A DNA stretch of 64,000 bases from a methane-oxidizing endosymbiont of Gigantopelta aegis. GTDB taxonomy: Bacteria; Pseudomonadota; Gammaproteobacteria; Methylococcales; Methylomonadaceae. Below, piece by piece: positions 18,019 to 26,326 of the stretch. Each line of letters starts with the position of its first letter. Positions within the stretch are counted from its first letter, which is position 1. The DNA lies in assembly GCF_016097405.1 (NCBI RefSeq), contig NZ_JAEHGD010000001.1:2080725-2144724 (forward strand). Direction: 5' to 3'. A program made the translations under genes and the position numbers. The notes below the pieces were generated by a model that was not told the DNA's origin, did not search any database, and saw only the letters and a program-made list of their open reading frames with translations.

Positions 18019-18659
18019 ATACGAAAATAAAGGTTTTGCTGGTCGATGATCATGCCGTAGTCAGAGCTGGTTTTAAATTATTGCTGGCTACGTCCTCAAA
18101 TATAGAAGTGATTGCAGAAGCCGAGCGCGGTGAACAAGCGATTCATATCTGTCAGTCCAGCCGGCCAGATATTATTGTGATGGATTTATCCATGCCTGGC
18201 ATCGGCGGCCTGGAAACAATCAAACGCCTGGTGCAACGTGATGAAAAAATCAAAATTCTGGTGTTCAGCGTGCATGATGAGCAGGTTTATATTGCCCGTG
18301 CCTTAAATGCAGGCGCAAAAGGCTATATCAGCAAAAATAGTGCGCCGGAAATTTTAGCCGAGGCGATAGAAGCTATTGATAAGGGGCAGATCTATGTAGA
18401 AGAAGGTTTGCTTAAACAAAGCAGCGCAGATAATTCAGAGCATGATTTTCAAGGCATTATAGAAACATTTTCGGCGCGGGAATTTGATGTTTTTCGCTTA
18501 TTGGCCAAAGGTTTGACTGTGCATAAGATTGCTGATGAATTATGTTTAGGCTATAAGACAGTGGCAAATTATGCTACGCAAATCAAGAAAAAACTACAGG
18601 TTTCCAGTAGCGCTGAATTAGCACATATTGCAATCGTATTGGGGATTATGAAGCATTGA
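18015..18659 (+). CDS. NarL-family response regulator paired with the kinase
   Basis: This 214-residue protein has an intact receiver: LLVDDHAVVRAGF, phospho-acceptor Asp57 in DIIVMDLSMPG, and Lys in GAKGYISKN. A C-terminal LuxR-type HTH follows (about 150-205: SAREFDVFRLLAKGL, then LGYKTVANYATQIKKKL). It is translated from the ATGA overlap with the kinase gene, so it is almost certainly that kinase's partner. The HTH is close to those of the regulators at 14315 and 20325. Likely targets are the promoters with the GGA-N5-TCC palindrome, but this is inferred from co-location only. Confidence 0.88.
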   Translation: MNTKIKVLLVDDHAVVRAGFKLLLATSSNIEVIAEAERGEQAIHICQSSRPDIIVMDLSMPGIGGLETIKRLVQRDEKIKILVFSVHDEQVYIARALNAGAKGYISKNSAPEILAEAIEAIDKGQIYVEEGLLKQSSADNSEHDFQGIIETFSAREFDVFRLLAKGLTVHKIADELCLGYKTVANYATQIKKKLQVSSSAELAHIAIVLGIMKH

Positions 18660-18720
18660 TCCGAATGCTATGCACGCTTCAACTTAATCTACCATCGGCA
18701 CTGTGGGTAAGATTGGAATA

Positions 18721-18732
18721 AGGAAAAATTCC
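18721..18732. promoter_or_regulatory. GGA-N5-TCC palindrome upstream of the mxaD-like gene
   Basis: AGGAAAAATTCC lies about 80 bases before the start at 18813, in a promoter-sized gap of 153 bases. It has the same 11-bp core layout as the sites at 15035, 16697, 21042 and 21075. Confidence 0.5.
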
Positions 18733-18812
18733 GGTGTCTACGCAAGAATACTTCCCGTTACAAGTCTCTGTTTAATCATTGATAATGCCCAATTTTCAAT
18801 TAGGGGTTATGT

Positions 18813-19334
18813 ATGAATTTAAGCAGATTATTCCTTGTTTTTCTGTCTATCATGTCGATGACAGCCTATGCCCACGGTCCTACACCGAGGAAAGTGGATA
18901 AAAGTATTGTGATCGATGCGCCTATTGAAAAGGTTTGGGTGGTGGTCAAGCAGTTTGATCGGATTGCTGATTGGCATCCCGATGTTCTTGCCAGTGAAGG
19001 CGATGGAAAAAACCAATCGGGCAGCGAGCGCCGCTTGACGCTGAAAACGGGAATATTGACCGAAGGCCTTGATTATATCAGTGATGCCGATCATGAATAT
19101 AATTACCGTTTGAGTAAGGAAAATACCGATGCTTTTCCGGTCAGTTCGTATTCGGCGGCTATCCAGTTAGTTGCCGAAGGAGACAAAACAAAAGTCAAAT
19201 GGAAGAGTCGTTTTTACCGCGGCGATACCAGCAACAATCCACCTAAAAGATTGAATGATGAAGCGGCAGTTAAGGCCATGAATCAGTTTGTTCAAAACGG
19301 CCTGGAAGGATTGAAAAAGGCAGTAGAAAAATAA
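18813..19334 (+). CDS. mxaD: MxaD-like periplasmic SRPBCC protein
   Basis: This 173-residue protein has a signal peptide (about 1-20, ending AYAHG). A START/SRPBCC-type domain follows: KSIVIDAPIEKVWVVVKQFD (about 29-48), then RIADWHP. It matches the MxaD family of methylotrophs, periplasmic proteins that help the interaction of methanol dehydrogenase with its cytochrome cL. In many methylotrophs mxaD lies at the end of the mxa operon; here it is upstream, followed one base later by a beta-propeller gene with which it forms an operon. Confidence 0.82.
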   Translation: MNLSRLFLVFLSIMSMTAYAHGPTPRKVDKSIVIDAPIEKVWVVVKQFDRIADWHPDVLASEGDGKNQSGSERRLTLKTGILTEGLDYISDADHEYNYRLSKENTDAFPVSSYSAAIQLVAEGDKTKVKWKSRFYRGDTSNNPPKRLNDEAAVKAMNQFVQNGLEGLKKAVEK

Positions 19335-19335
19335 A

Positions 19336-20289
19336 ATGTTTCGGTCGTTTCTTGTCCTGATGCTGCTGGTCTGTTCAAATTTTGCGACAAGTGGCGATTA
19401 TTTTTATATTAACCAGCAGCAGGGGGAGAGTGTTAGTGTGTTTGGACGCTCTGATCTGTCATTCAAAACGCGCATTCCAACGCTTGAAGGCCCGGCAGGC
19501 ATTGCTATTAACCCACATCAGCCCTGGTTTGCCGTGACTTATCCGGAACAAGGACTGATCAGTTTTGTAGATAGCCAGAAGCTGATTCCGTTGGAGCATA
19601 TTAGTGTAGGTGGCAGTCCTTTTGGGGCTGTTTTTGCTAAGCGTTATCTTTTTTACACCGACTGGAGTGGGAATTTGGTTGGCGTCATTCACCCAGGTAG
19701 TGGGCGCATCATAAAAAAAATAGCCGTTGGTCAGTCGCCAGCCGGAATAGCGACAGAGCCTTGTGAATCCCAAGTGTGGGTGCTCAACAGGGAAAGTGAC
19801 AGTGTCTCAGTAATAAATACGGAAAGTCTTGATGTCATTAAAACCATCCGTGTTGGGCGGGCGCCTTTTGCCTTGGCAATTGATGATAAGGTTGCCTATG
19901 TCGTCAATTCACAAAGTAATACCGTGAGTGTTGTCGATGTCGTCAATTTAACCGAAATCAAGCAGATTAAAGTCGGGCGAATGCCTTATGGAGTTGCGAT
20001 AGACAGGAAACAGCGTAAGGTCTATGTCAGCAATCAATTGGAAAATAGTGTGAGTGTGCTGGACGCCCAAACGCATAAACTCGTCCATGTTCTAAAAACA
20101 GGCGCCTACCCTGAAAATATCGCAGTTGATGAAGAAAATCAGCACTTACTGGTGTTGAACTGGTTTGATGGCAGTCTGAGTGTATTCGATACACAAACCA
20201 ATACGGCAATAAAGCGCATCAATATCGGTGCGGGCAGTCGAGCTTTCGGTCAGTTTGTGGATCAGCCTCGTGTATGCGCGAAGCCATAA
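19336..20289 (+). CDS. YVTN beta-propeller repeat protein (YncE-like)
   Basis: This 317-residue protein has a signal peptide (about 1-20, ending ATSGD). About six to seven propeller blades follow with recurring VSVxD and IKTIRVGRAPFALAID-like segments. It starts one base after the mxaD-like stop, so the two are co-transcribed. It resembles but is not identical to the leftward propeller protein at 15665. Such proteins are common beside PQQ-dependent dehydrogenase genes; a scaffold or binding role is inferred. Confidence 0.85.
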   Translation: MFRSFLVLMLLVCSNFATSGDYFYINQQQGESVSVFGRSDLSFKTRIPTLEGPAGIAINPHQPWFAVTYPEQGLISFVDSQKLIPLEHISVGGSPFGAVFAKRYLFYTDWSGNLVGVIHPGSGRIIKKIAVGQSPAGIATEPCESQVWVLNRESDSVSVINTESLDVIKTIRVGRAPFALAIDDKVAYVVNSQSNTVSVVDVVNLTEIKQIKVGRMPYGVAIDRKQRKVYVSNQLENSVSVLDAQTHKLVHVLKTGAYPENIAVDEENQHLLVLNWFDGSLSVFDTQTNTAIKRINIGAGSRAFGQFVDQPRVCAKP

Positions 20290-20311
20290 ATCTGGAGAGA
20301 ATGTGTGGGGG

Positions 20312-20336
20312 GGGGTTGAAAAAACTATTCAACCCC
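20312..20336. terminator. Bidirectional terminator
   Basis: GGGGTTGAA (20312-20320) pairs with TTCAACCCC (20328-20336), followed by TAATTTTT. It sits between the propeller gene and the leftward regulator, overlapping the latter's stop. Confidence 0.75.
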
Positions 20337-20987
20337 TAATTTTTCAGACTTTATCAATCCCTGGCGGGTTGCCAGTAGGGTGAATTCGGCAATTGTTTTA
20401 ACCGCCAGTTTTTCTTTAATGGTTGTGCTGTGATTGCACACTGTCTTATAGCTCAAATGAAGCTTTTCTGCGATTTCGCGCGGGCTGTTGCCGTTAGCCA
20501 ACAAGCAAAAAACATCGAATTCACGCGGGGATAGAAGTTTAATTTTTGATTCATCATTTTGTTCAGTGATCATGTTAACCGCGAGCTGCTGTGCCAGTGT
20601 TGCATCAATATAGGTCTTGCCTTGGGCGATAGAGCAGACAGCCGTTACCAAGGTTTCTGGCACGCTGCTTTTGCTGATATAGCCTTTAGCGCCTGATTTG
20701 ATCGCGCGGGTAGCGTAAATCGGCTCGTTGTGAATGCTGAAAACCAGAATTTTACACTGTGGGGCGCGGCTAATCAGGCGTCTGATACACTCTAGTCCGC
20801 CCATGCCCGGCATGGATAAATCCATTACCACCACATCAACCGGTTGTTGGATATAGTGTTGACAGGCTTGCTCACCACTATCGGCTTCATAAATCGCGCC
20901 TATTTTATCTGAGAGCGATAAGTAAGACTTATAGCCTTCTCGGACTACTGCATGATCGTCAACTAATAACACGCTGATTTTGGACAT
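20325..20987 (-). CDS. NarL-family response regulator divergent from mxaF (MxaB candidate)
   Basis: This 220-residue regulator has an intact receiver (LLVDDHAVVREGY, Asp56 in DVVVMDLSMPG, Lys in GAKGYISKS). A LuxR-type HTH follows (about 150-210: SPREFDVFCLLANGNSP, then LSYKTVCNHSTTIKEKL). No kinase gene is attached. It is transcribed away from mxaF, and the shared 253-base intergenic region holds three palindromic GGA...TCC sites. In methanotrophs an orphan regulator called MxaB controls mxa expression; this gene fits by family and position, but identity is inferred. Confidence 0.88.
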   Translation of the reverse strand: MSKISVLLVDDHAVVREGYKSYLSLSDKIGAIYEADSGEQACQHYIQQPVDVVVMDLSMPGMGGLECIRRLISRAPQCKILVFSIHNEPIYATRAIKSGAKGYISKSSVPETLVTAVCSIAQGKTYIDATLAQQLAVNMITEQNDESKIKLLSPREFDVFCLLANGNSPREIAEKLHLSYKTVCNHSTTIKEKLAVKTIAEFTLLATRQGLIKSEKLGVE

Positions 20988-21041
20988 GACAAATCACTTA
21001 AAAAAGTAAATATCATGAATAAGTCGAGCCTTAAAAGATAT

Positions 21042-21110
21042 AGGATATTTTCCTTTTTGCATGATGCCGTTATTAGGAATTTTTCCCAGGTGAAAACAAG
21101 GATAATTCCG
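21042..21110. promoter_or_regulatory. Cluster of three GGA...TCC palindromes in the mxaF promoter region
   Basis: AGGATATTTTCCT (21042-21054), AGGAATTTTTCCC (21075-21087) and AGGATAATTCCG (21099-21110, one base shorter). They lie 131-199 bases upstream of the mxaF start and 55-123 bases upstream of the divergent regulator. The first two have centres 33 bases apart, about three helical turns. This density suggests a shared operator region for mxaF and the regulator gene. Confidence 0.6.
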
Positions 21111-21240
21111 TATTCGAGCAACTGCTGGATCCATAGAATAGCCATCAAGCATTTGCCAGTTTCAGTTAGTTTGATCAGAGGCTCTTGATACACAGTGATG
21201 GCAAATGCTTTCAAATAAAAAAATCAATCAGGAGGAGTTC

Positions 21241-23052
21241 ATGCAGATTAAAAAATTTGCTCGGAATATCGGAACGACGATGCTCGTTTCCAGTGCAATT
21301 TTTGCCGTATCCCAGCAAGCCAGTGCAAACAAGAAATTAGAAGCCTTGTCAAAGCAAAATACGAATTGGGTGATGCAGACCAAAGATTACAGTGCTACCC
21401 ATTTCAGTAATATGTACCAGATTAATATCCAAAATGTCCATAAGCTGAAACCGGTCTGGTCATTCTCTACAGGCGTATTGAATGGGCACGAAGGCGGGCC
21501 TTTGGTGGTTGACGGGATTATGTATATTCATTCGCCGTTTCCCAACAATGTGTTTGCGCTGGATTTAGACGAGCCGGATAAAATCTTGTGGGAATATAAA
21601 CCGAAGCAAAATCCAGCAGCACGCGCGGTGGCCTGCTGTGATGTAGTCAATAGAGGTCTAGCCTATGCACCAGGGACTAAGGATTATCCGCCGACGATTT
21701 TTTTGAATCAATTAGATGGTCATATTGTGGCGATCAATGCCAGAACCGGGAAAATGATCTGGAAAATGGAGAACTCGGATATTGCCATGGGTTCAACATT
21801 AACCTCAGCGCCCTTTGTGGTTAAGGATATGGTGATTGTCGGCAGTGCTGGAGCTGAGTTGGGTGTGCGGGGCTATGCGACGGCCTACAGGATTAAAGAC
21901 GGCTCGCAAGTATGGCGGGTTTATGCCACAGGGCCGGATGAAGATATAGGGATTGGAAAAGGATTTAATAAAGATAACCCTCATTACGGCCAGTTTAACT
22001 TAGGCACTAAAACCTGGGAAGGCGATGCCTGGAAAATTGGTGGCGGAACGAACTGGGGCTGGTATGCCTACGATAGTGATCTGGAAATGATTTATTACGG
22101 TTCAGGCAATCCTGCGCCGTGGAATGAAACCATGCGTCCCGGAGATAATAAATGGACCATGACCATTTGGGGGCGGGATGTCAATACTGGTAAAGCTATC
22201 TTTGGCTATCAAAAAACACCGCACGATGAATGGGACTATGCCGGTGTGAACTATATGGGCCTGTCTGAGCAAATGGTCAACGGAAAAATGACTAAATTGC
22301 TGACCCATCCCGACAGAAATGGCCTGGTTTATACGCTGAACCGTGAAAATGGTGACTTAGTCAATGCATTCAAAATCGACGACACCGTCAACTGGGTTAA
22401 AAAGGTCGATTTAAAAACCGGTCTTCCGATTCGAGATCCAGAGTATTCAACCCATATGGATCATGAGGCAAAAGGAATTTGTCCATCTGCGATGGGCTAT
22501 CACAATCAGGGTATTGAATCGTATAACCCCGTTACCAAGACATTTTTCATGGGAGTCAATCATATCTGCATGGACTGGGAGCCGTTCATGCTGCCTTATC
22601 GAGCGGGTCAGTTTTTTGTCGGTGCAACGCTGAATATGTATCCGGGGCCGAAGGGTGTCTTAGGTCAAGTGAAAGCCATGGATTCGGTAACGGGAGAAAT
22701 GAAATGGGAAATTCCAGAAAAATTTGCCGTTTGGGGTGGAACATTGGCAACAGCCGGAGATTTGGTTTTCTATGGCACATTAGATGGCTATATCAAAGCG
22801 CTTAACTCAAATACGGGTGAGGAGCTTTGGAAATTCAAATTGCCTTCTGGTGTGATTGGTCATCCGATTACCTATAAGCATAATGGGAAACAATACATTT
22901 CCATTTACTACGGTGTCGGTGGCTGGCCGGGTGTCGGCTTGGTGTTTGACTTGCAAGATCCGACTGCGGGTTTGGGCGCTGTGGGTGCATTTAAGGAATT
23001 GGCACATTACACGCAAATGGGTGGCGGTGTTATGACTTTTGCACTGGACTGA
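21241..23052 (+). CDS. mxaF: Methanol dehydrogenase large subunit, calcium/PQQ type
   Basis: This 603-residue periplasmic quinoprotein oxidises methanol to formaldehyde. Start 21241 is set by the AGGAGG ribosome-binding site and a 29-residue signal peptide ending QASA. The adjacent disulfide cysteines in [13 protein letters not shown] (132-133; 103-104 mature) are present, as is the catalytic Asp332 (303 mature) in DEWDYAGVN. The residue two places on is Ala, not the Asp that marks lanthanide-dependent XoxF, so this is the calcium enzyme. Propeller tryptophan motifs such as [20 protein letters not shown] are seen. It heads the mxa operon. Confidence 0.97.
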   Translation: MQIKKFARNIGTTMLVSSAIFAVSQQASANKKLEALSKQNTNWVMQTKDYSATHFSNMYQINIQNVHKLKPVWSFSTGVLNGHEGGPLVVDGIMYIHSPFPNNVFALDLDEPDKILWEYKPKQNPAARAVACCDVVNRGLAYAPGTKDYPPTIFLNQLDGHIVAINARTGKMIWKMENSDIAMGSTLTSAPFVVKDMVIVGSAGAELGVRGYATAYRIKDGSQVWRVYATGPDEDIGIGKGFNKDNPHYGQFNLGTKTWEGDAWKIGGGTNWGWYAYDSDLEMIYYGSGNPAPWNETMRPGDNKWTMTIWGRDVNTGKAIFGYQKTPHDEWDYAGVNYMGLSEQMVNGKMTKLLTHPDRNGLVYTLNRENGDLVNAFKIDDTVNWVKKVDLKTGLPIRDPEYSTHMDHEAKGICPSAMGYHNQGIESYNPVTKTFFMGVNHICMDWEPFMLPYRAGQFFVGATLNMYPGPKGVLGQVKAMDSVTGEMKWEIPEKFAVWGGTLATAGDLVFYGTLDGYIKALNSNTGEELWKFKLPSGVIGHPITYKHNGKQYISIYYGVGGWPGVGLVFDLQDPTAGLGAVGAFKELAHYTQMGGGVMTFALD

Positions 23053-23061
23053 TAGCTCATG

Positions 23062-23088
23062 GGGTGAATGACATAGCGTTGTTCACCC
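23062..23088 (+). promoter_or_regulatory. Hairpin between mxaF and mxaJ
   Basis: GGGTGAA (23062-23068) pairs with TTCACCC (23082-23088), 9 bases after the mxaF stop, with no T-run. Such a hairpin could protect the abundant mxaF message or reduce read-through into mxaJ. Confidence 0.5.
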
Positions 23089-23118
23089 TGTCTGAATTTA
23101 CAGGATTAACGGAAAAAT

Positions 23119-23973
23119 ATGACACTAAAATCAAGATTGCTTTGCCTGGCTGGAACGGTGCTAATTTCAGGTTGTGTGGCAAATGCTCAGCCAGAACTTG
23201 CCGTAGAGCCAACAGGTCCGGTCCTTAAAGTTTGTGCTGCTGAAGATGAAATGCCGTACTCCAATACAAAGGGAGAAGGTTTTGAAAACAAGCTGGCGCA
23301 GTTATTGGGACAAGGGCTGAATCGTAAAATCAAATATGTTTACTGGAAAGACCCTCGTTATTTTATTCGTGATTTTCTGAACAAAGGCCAGTGCGATGTG
23401 GTGATCGGTGTTGATGCGGGTGATCCGCGTGTAGCGACAACGCAGCCTTATTATCGCTCGGCTTATGTATTTATTTCACGGCAAGCGGATGACTTGGATA
23501 TACAGGACTGGGACAGCGAGGTTTTACGTTCAGTCAAACTGATAGGCTATGTGCCTGGTACACCTTCAGAGGTCATGGTTCGGGCAATCGGACGCTATAG
23601 CGATACGTTTAACTATAACAAGTCTCTAGTTGGCTTTAAGTCACGTCGTAATCAATATGTTAAATATGACGTTAGTAAAATCGTGGCTGATGTCGCTAAT
23701 GGCAAGGCGGAAGTTGCCGTAGTTTGGGGGCCGGCTGCCGCACGCTATGTTAAAGCATCCACTGTGCCTTTAACTATGGTAGTGGTGCCTGATAACAGTA
23801 CTCGTGCAGATGGCAAAAAGGTTCAGCAACATTACAGTACCGCAATGGCGGTACGCAAAGGAGAAACAGCTTTACTACAGCAATTGAATAATTTTATCGA
23901 CCACTATCAATCTGAAATTGAAGCGATATTGAAGGATGAAAATATTCCATTGTTACCTGAAGTGTCATCGTGA
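23119..23973 (+). CDS. mxaJ: MxaJ, periplasmic solute-binding-like protein
   Basis: This 284-residue protein has an N-terminal signal with a lipobox-like LISGC (about 16-20), then a type 2 periplasmic binding fold (LKVCAAEDEMPYSN, CDVVIGVDAGDPRV, AEVAVVWGPAAARY). MxaJ is needed for methanol dehydrogenase in methylotrophs and probably acts as a chaperone or assembly partner for MxaF/MxaI. Position two in mxaFJGI is the standard one. Confidence 0.93.
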   Translation: MTLKSRLLCLAGTVLISGCVANAQPELAVEPTGPVLKVCAAEDEMPYSNTKGEGFENKLAQLLGQGLNRKIKYVYWKDPRYFIRDFLNKGQCDVVIGVDAGDPRVATTQPYYRSAYVFISRQADDLDIQDWDSEVLRSVKLIGYVPGTPSEVMVRAIGRYSDTFNYNKSLVGFKSRRNQYVKYDVSKIVADVANGKAEVAVVWGPAAARYVKASTVPLTMVVVPDNSTRADGKKVQQHYSTAMAVRKGETALLQQLNNFIDHYQSEIEAILKDENIPLLPEVSS

Positions 23974-24137
23974 TGCGATCAAATAATAGGAAAAATGATG
24001 AGATTTAAAACAATATTGACCAGCACTGTGTTGGCAACTGCGCTTGTTGGTACGACAGCGCAAGCAGAGATAACATTGAGGCATGCCATTATGGGGACAC
24101 CTTTGGATTTGAGTGTCGCCAAAAAGGGGGGATACGC

Positions 24138-25527
24138 CATAAGCGCCAACTTAAGCCATTAAATCATTGATTACGTGTTGAAAAATAAAGGTGTGGCCAC
24201 CACATAGAGTCTTTTGCCGACAAAAGTGAAAACCCTATGAAAAAGCAGCCACCTCACATAGATACTCGTTTTGAACAATTTGTGCAAGAACTTCCAGAAG
24301 ATTATCAACAACAAGCCTATGAATTTAAAGCCTTCACGCGTGCGCGCAAGATCCGTTCGCCCTTACAACTGTTACAGTTGGTGATGCTCTACTGTGGTCT
24401 GGATTTCTCCTTGCGGAGTTGCGCCGGCGAGGTGGCTCACTTACAGGGCTACCTGAGTGATACGGCGGTAAAAAAGACTGGCGGCCTGCGTTCCTTGGGT
24501 AAAATCCTTGCTATCGGGCGTATTTGGGTTGCATCAGGTGGTTGACAGTGGTTCATTAAGCTTCGTTATTATTGATGGCTCGACCGTGCAGGAACCCGGT
24601 GCGACAGAAACCACGTATCGGCTACATATCGCGATAGATTTGATTTCACTGACATTGCGCCAGGTTGAAGTCAGTACGGACAAGATTGGCGAAAGCCTTG
24701 ACCATTATGTGCTGGAATCGGGCGATGTCGTGTTGATTGATCGTGGCTACAATCAACCGAAGTCGTTGGTGCCTTTATTGACCGAGGTGGCGATATTGTG
24801 CTGCGCTATAACGCACACAGCATGAATTTATACGAGCTTGACGAGCACGGCAAAATGATAAAAATTGACTGGGAAACGAAATTACAACGTCTCGGGAAAC
24901 AAGCGGGGCTATTCCGGTTTATTTGTGCCATGATACTAAACGAATCGCCTGCACGGTACATGCGGTTCCGTTACCTGCCGAAAAAGCGGCGCAAGCCCGG
25001 CGTAAAGCGAAACTCAGAGCGCAGAACAAAGGACGTACAGCCCAGGAAAAAAACGCTCTATCTCAGTGAATGGGTCTTAATTTTAACGTCCGTGCCGGTC
25101 GAGTTGCTCAGCACCGAAACGGCTGCCGCGCTCTATCGTGTACGCTGGCAGGTGGAATTGGTGATCAAACGGCTGAAAAGCCTGTTGGCGATCAATCAAT
25201 TACGTGCCCGTAAAGACAGTCAATTGGCCGAATTGTATTTACAGGGCAAACTTCTGTATGCGGTGGTTACGGAAAAGATCGCGCAGCGGTGTTTTACCAA
25301 GGCCTTGACGAAAATGGATGGGCCGCGTGCATTGACACCCTGGCGTTTGTATAAAACGATTGCTGAGGACATTAAATCAGGATTGAACGCCTGTTTTCCG
25401 AAGCAAGAACGCTTTCAACGTGATTATTTGAAAAGCGTAGCGAAGAAAACGTTCGTTGCACGCTGATTTTGGGAATGATTCGACAATGAGAAAATCAAGT
25501 GGTTGGGGGCTTAAGTTGGCGCTTATG
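24138..25527 (+). mobile_element. IS4-family insertion sequence, copy 2, inside mxaG
   Basis: The element has inverted ends CATAAGCGCCAACTTAAG and CTTAAGTTGGCGCTTATG. It is flanked by GGGGGATACGC on both sides (24127-24137 and 25528-25538); if the terminal C/G is not counted as part of the IS, the repeat is 13 bp. IS4-family elements make duplications of this size. It is 1,390 bp long and nearly identical to copy 1 at 4594. Confidence 0.93.
24237..25466 (+). pseudogene. IS4-family transposase (copy 2), frameshifted
   Basis: It starts with the same MKKQPPHIDTRFEQF as copy 1 but falls into three frames: 24237-24545, 24508-24825 and 24798-25466. The breaks coincide with single-base differences from copy 1 in homopolymers: an extra A near 24475, a missing T near 24778, a missing G near 24908 and an extra A near 25050. 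The DDE and YREK positions are present across the pieces. Its 3' end (VAKKTFVAR) is cleaner than that of copy 1. Confidence 0.88.
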
Positions 25528-25888
25528 GGGGGATACGCCAGCATTCAAAGAGTTTATGAAGGATGGTAAAAACCCCTATAACACCGATAAAAAAGCCATT
25601 GAAGAAGGTGAAAGTCTTTTTATGACTGGCTGCTCAGGCTGTCATGGGCATGAGGCCGAAGGCAAGCTCGGGCCAGGGCTGGCCGATGACTACTGGACCT
25701 ATCCTAGCATTGCAACGGACAAGGGTTTGTTTGAGCTGTTGTTCGGTGGCGCGAAAGGCATGATGGGCCCTCAGTATGTCAATTTCAATACCGATGAAAT
25801 GCTAAAAATTATGGCCTGGATACGCTCAATTTATAAAGGTAGTCCGAAAAAGGCCAAGTGGCTGAAAAAATAATTCAGGAGACGCAAT

Positions 25889-26170
25889 ATGAAAAAACAC
25901 CTGTTATCTATCGCTGTTTTATTGACAGCATCCGTATCGTTGACCGCGCAAGCGTATGACGGCACAAATTGTAAAGAACCTGGAAATTGCTGGGAGCCTA
26001 AACCGGGCTATCCTGCCAAAGTGGCGGGAAGCAAATATGACCCTAAGCATGATCCTAACGAACTGAATAAACAAGCCGCCTCGATCAAAGAAATGGAAGC
26101 GCGTAATAAAAAGCGTGTTGCCCATTTTAATGCAACGGGTACGTTTGTTTATGACGTGGATGAGCTTTAA
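25889..26170 (+). CDS. mxaI: Methanol dehydrogenase small subunit
   Basis: This 93-residue protein has a signal peptide (about 1-22, ending AQAYDG). The mature part is small and lysine-rich (YDGTNCKEPGNCWEPKPGYP, GSKYDPKHDPNELNKQA), a clear match to MxaI, which wraps around MxaF in the alpha2-beta2 enzyme. The two cysteines that form its disulfide are present. It lies 15 bases after mxaG; the IS4 in mxaG may reduce its transcription. A terminator follows at 26282. Confidence 0.96.
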   Translation: MKKHLLSIAVLLTASVSLTAQAYDGTNCKEPGNCWEPKPGYPAKVAGSKYDPKHDPNELNKQAASIKEMEARNKKRVAHFNATGTFVYDVDEL

Positions 26171-26281
26171 GACACCTCATCCGACAAGATCCTTCTTGTC
26201 ACCAAAAGGTATAGATAGCGATATTTATCCCTTTCTGAAATGGCTTGGCTATTTCAGTAAAGACTAATATTAGTGTATTCG

Positions 26282-26314
26282 CTCCAGCTCTCCTCCGGGC
26301 TGGAGTCTTTTTTT
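26282..26314 (+). terminator. Terminator after mxaI
   Basis: CTCCAGC (26282-26288) pairs with GCTGGAG (26299-26305), followed by TC and seven T. A second hairpin, CTGAAAT...ATTTCAG, is at about 26235-26257. Together they would stop most mxaFJGI transcripts before mxaR and set the high level of structural genes apart from the low level of accessory genes. Confidence 0.8.
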
Positions 26315-26326
26315 GGATAAAAAGTT

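Larger units (their letters stand above)
23995..25873 (+). pseudogene. mxaG: Cytochrome cL (MxaG), split by an IS4 element
   Basis: The first part (ATG ATG at 23995, signal peptide ending AQAE, to about 24137) and the last part (25539-25873) are halves of the methanol dehydrogenase electron acceptor. The second half has the haem motif CSGCH, GKLGPGLADDYWTYP, and GGAKGMMGP, which should carry the axial Met. IS4 (24138-25527) lies between, with an 11-13 bp direct repeat GGGGGATACGC. Coding continuity (KKG|DTPAFKEF) needs five G at the junction, but six are present on the left, so a 1-base frameshift exists too. As read, no functional cytochrome cL can be made from this locus. Confidence 0.93.

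Noticed and set aside
20963..21214. Leftward 83-residue gene between the regulator and mxaF
   Set aside because: It overlaps the regulator start and covers the palindromic sites; the composition is not protein-like.
21241..23052. Lanthanide-type XoxF methanol dehydrogenase
   Set aside because: The residue two places after the catalytic Asp is Ala (DEWDYAG), not the Asp typical of XoxF, and mxaJ, mxaG and mxaI follow.
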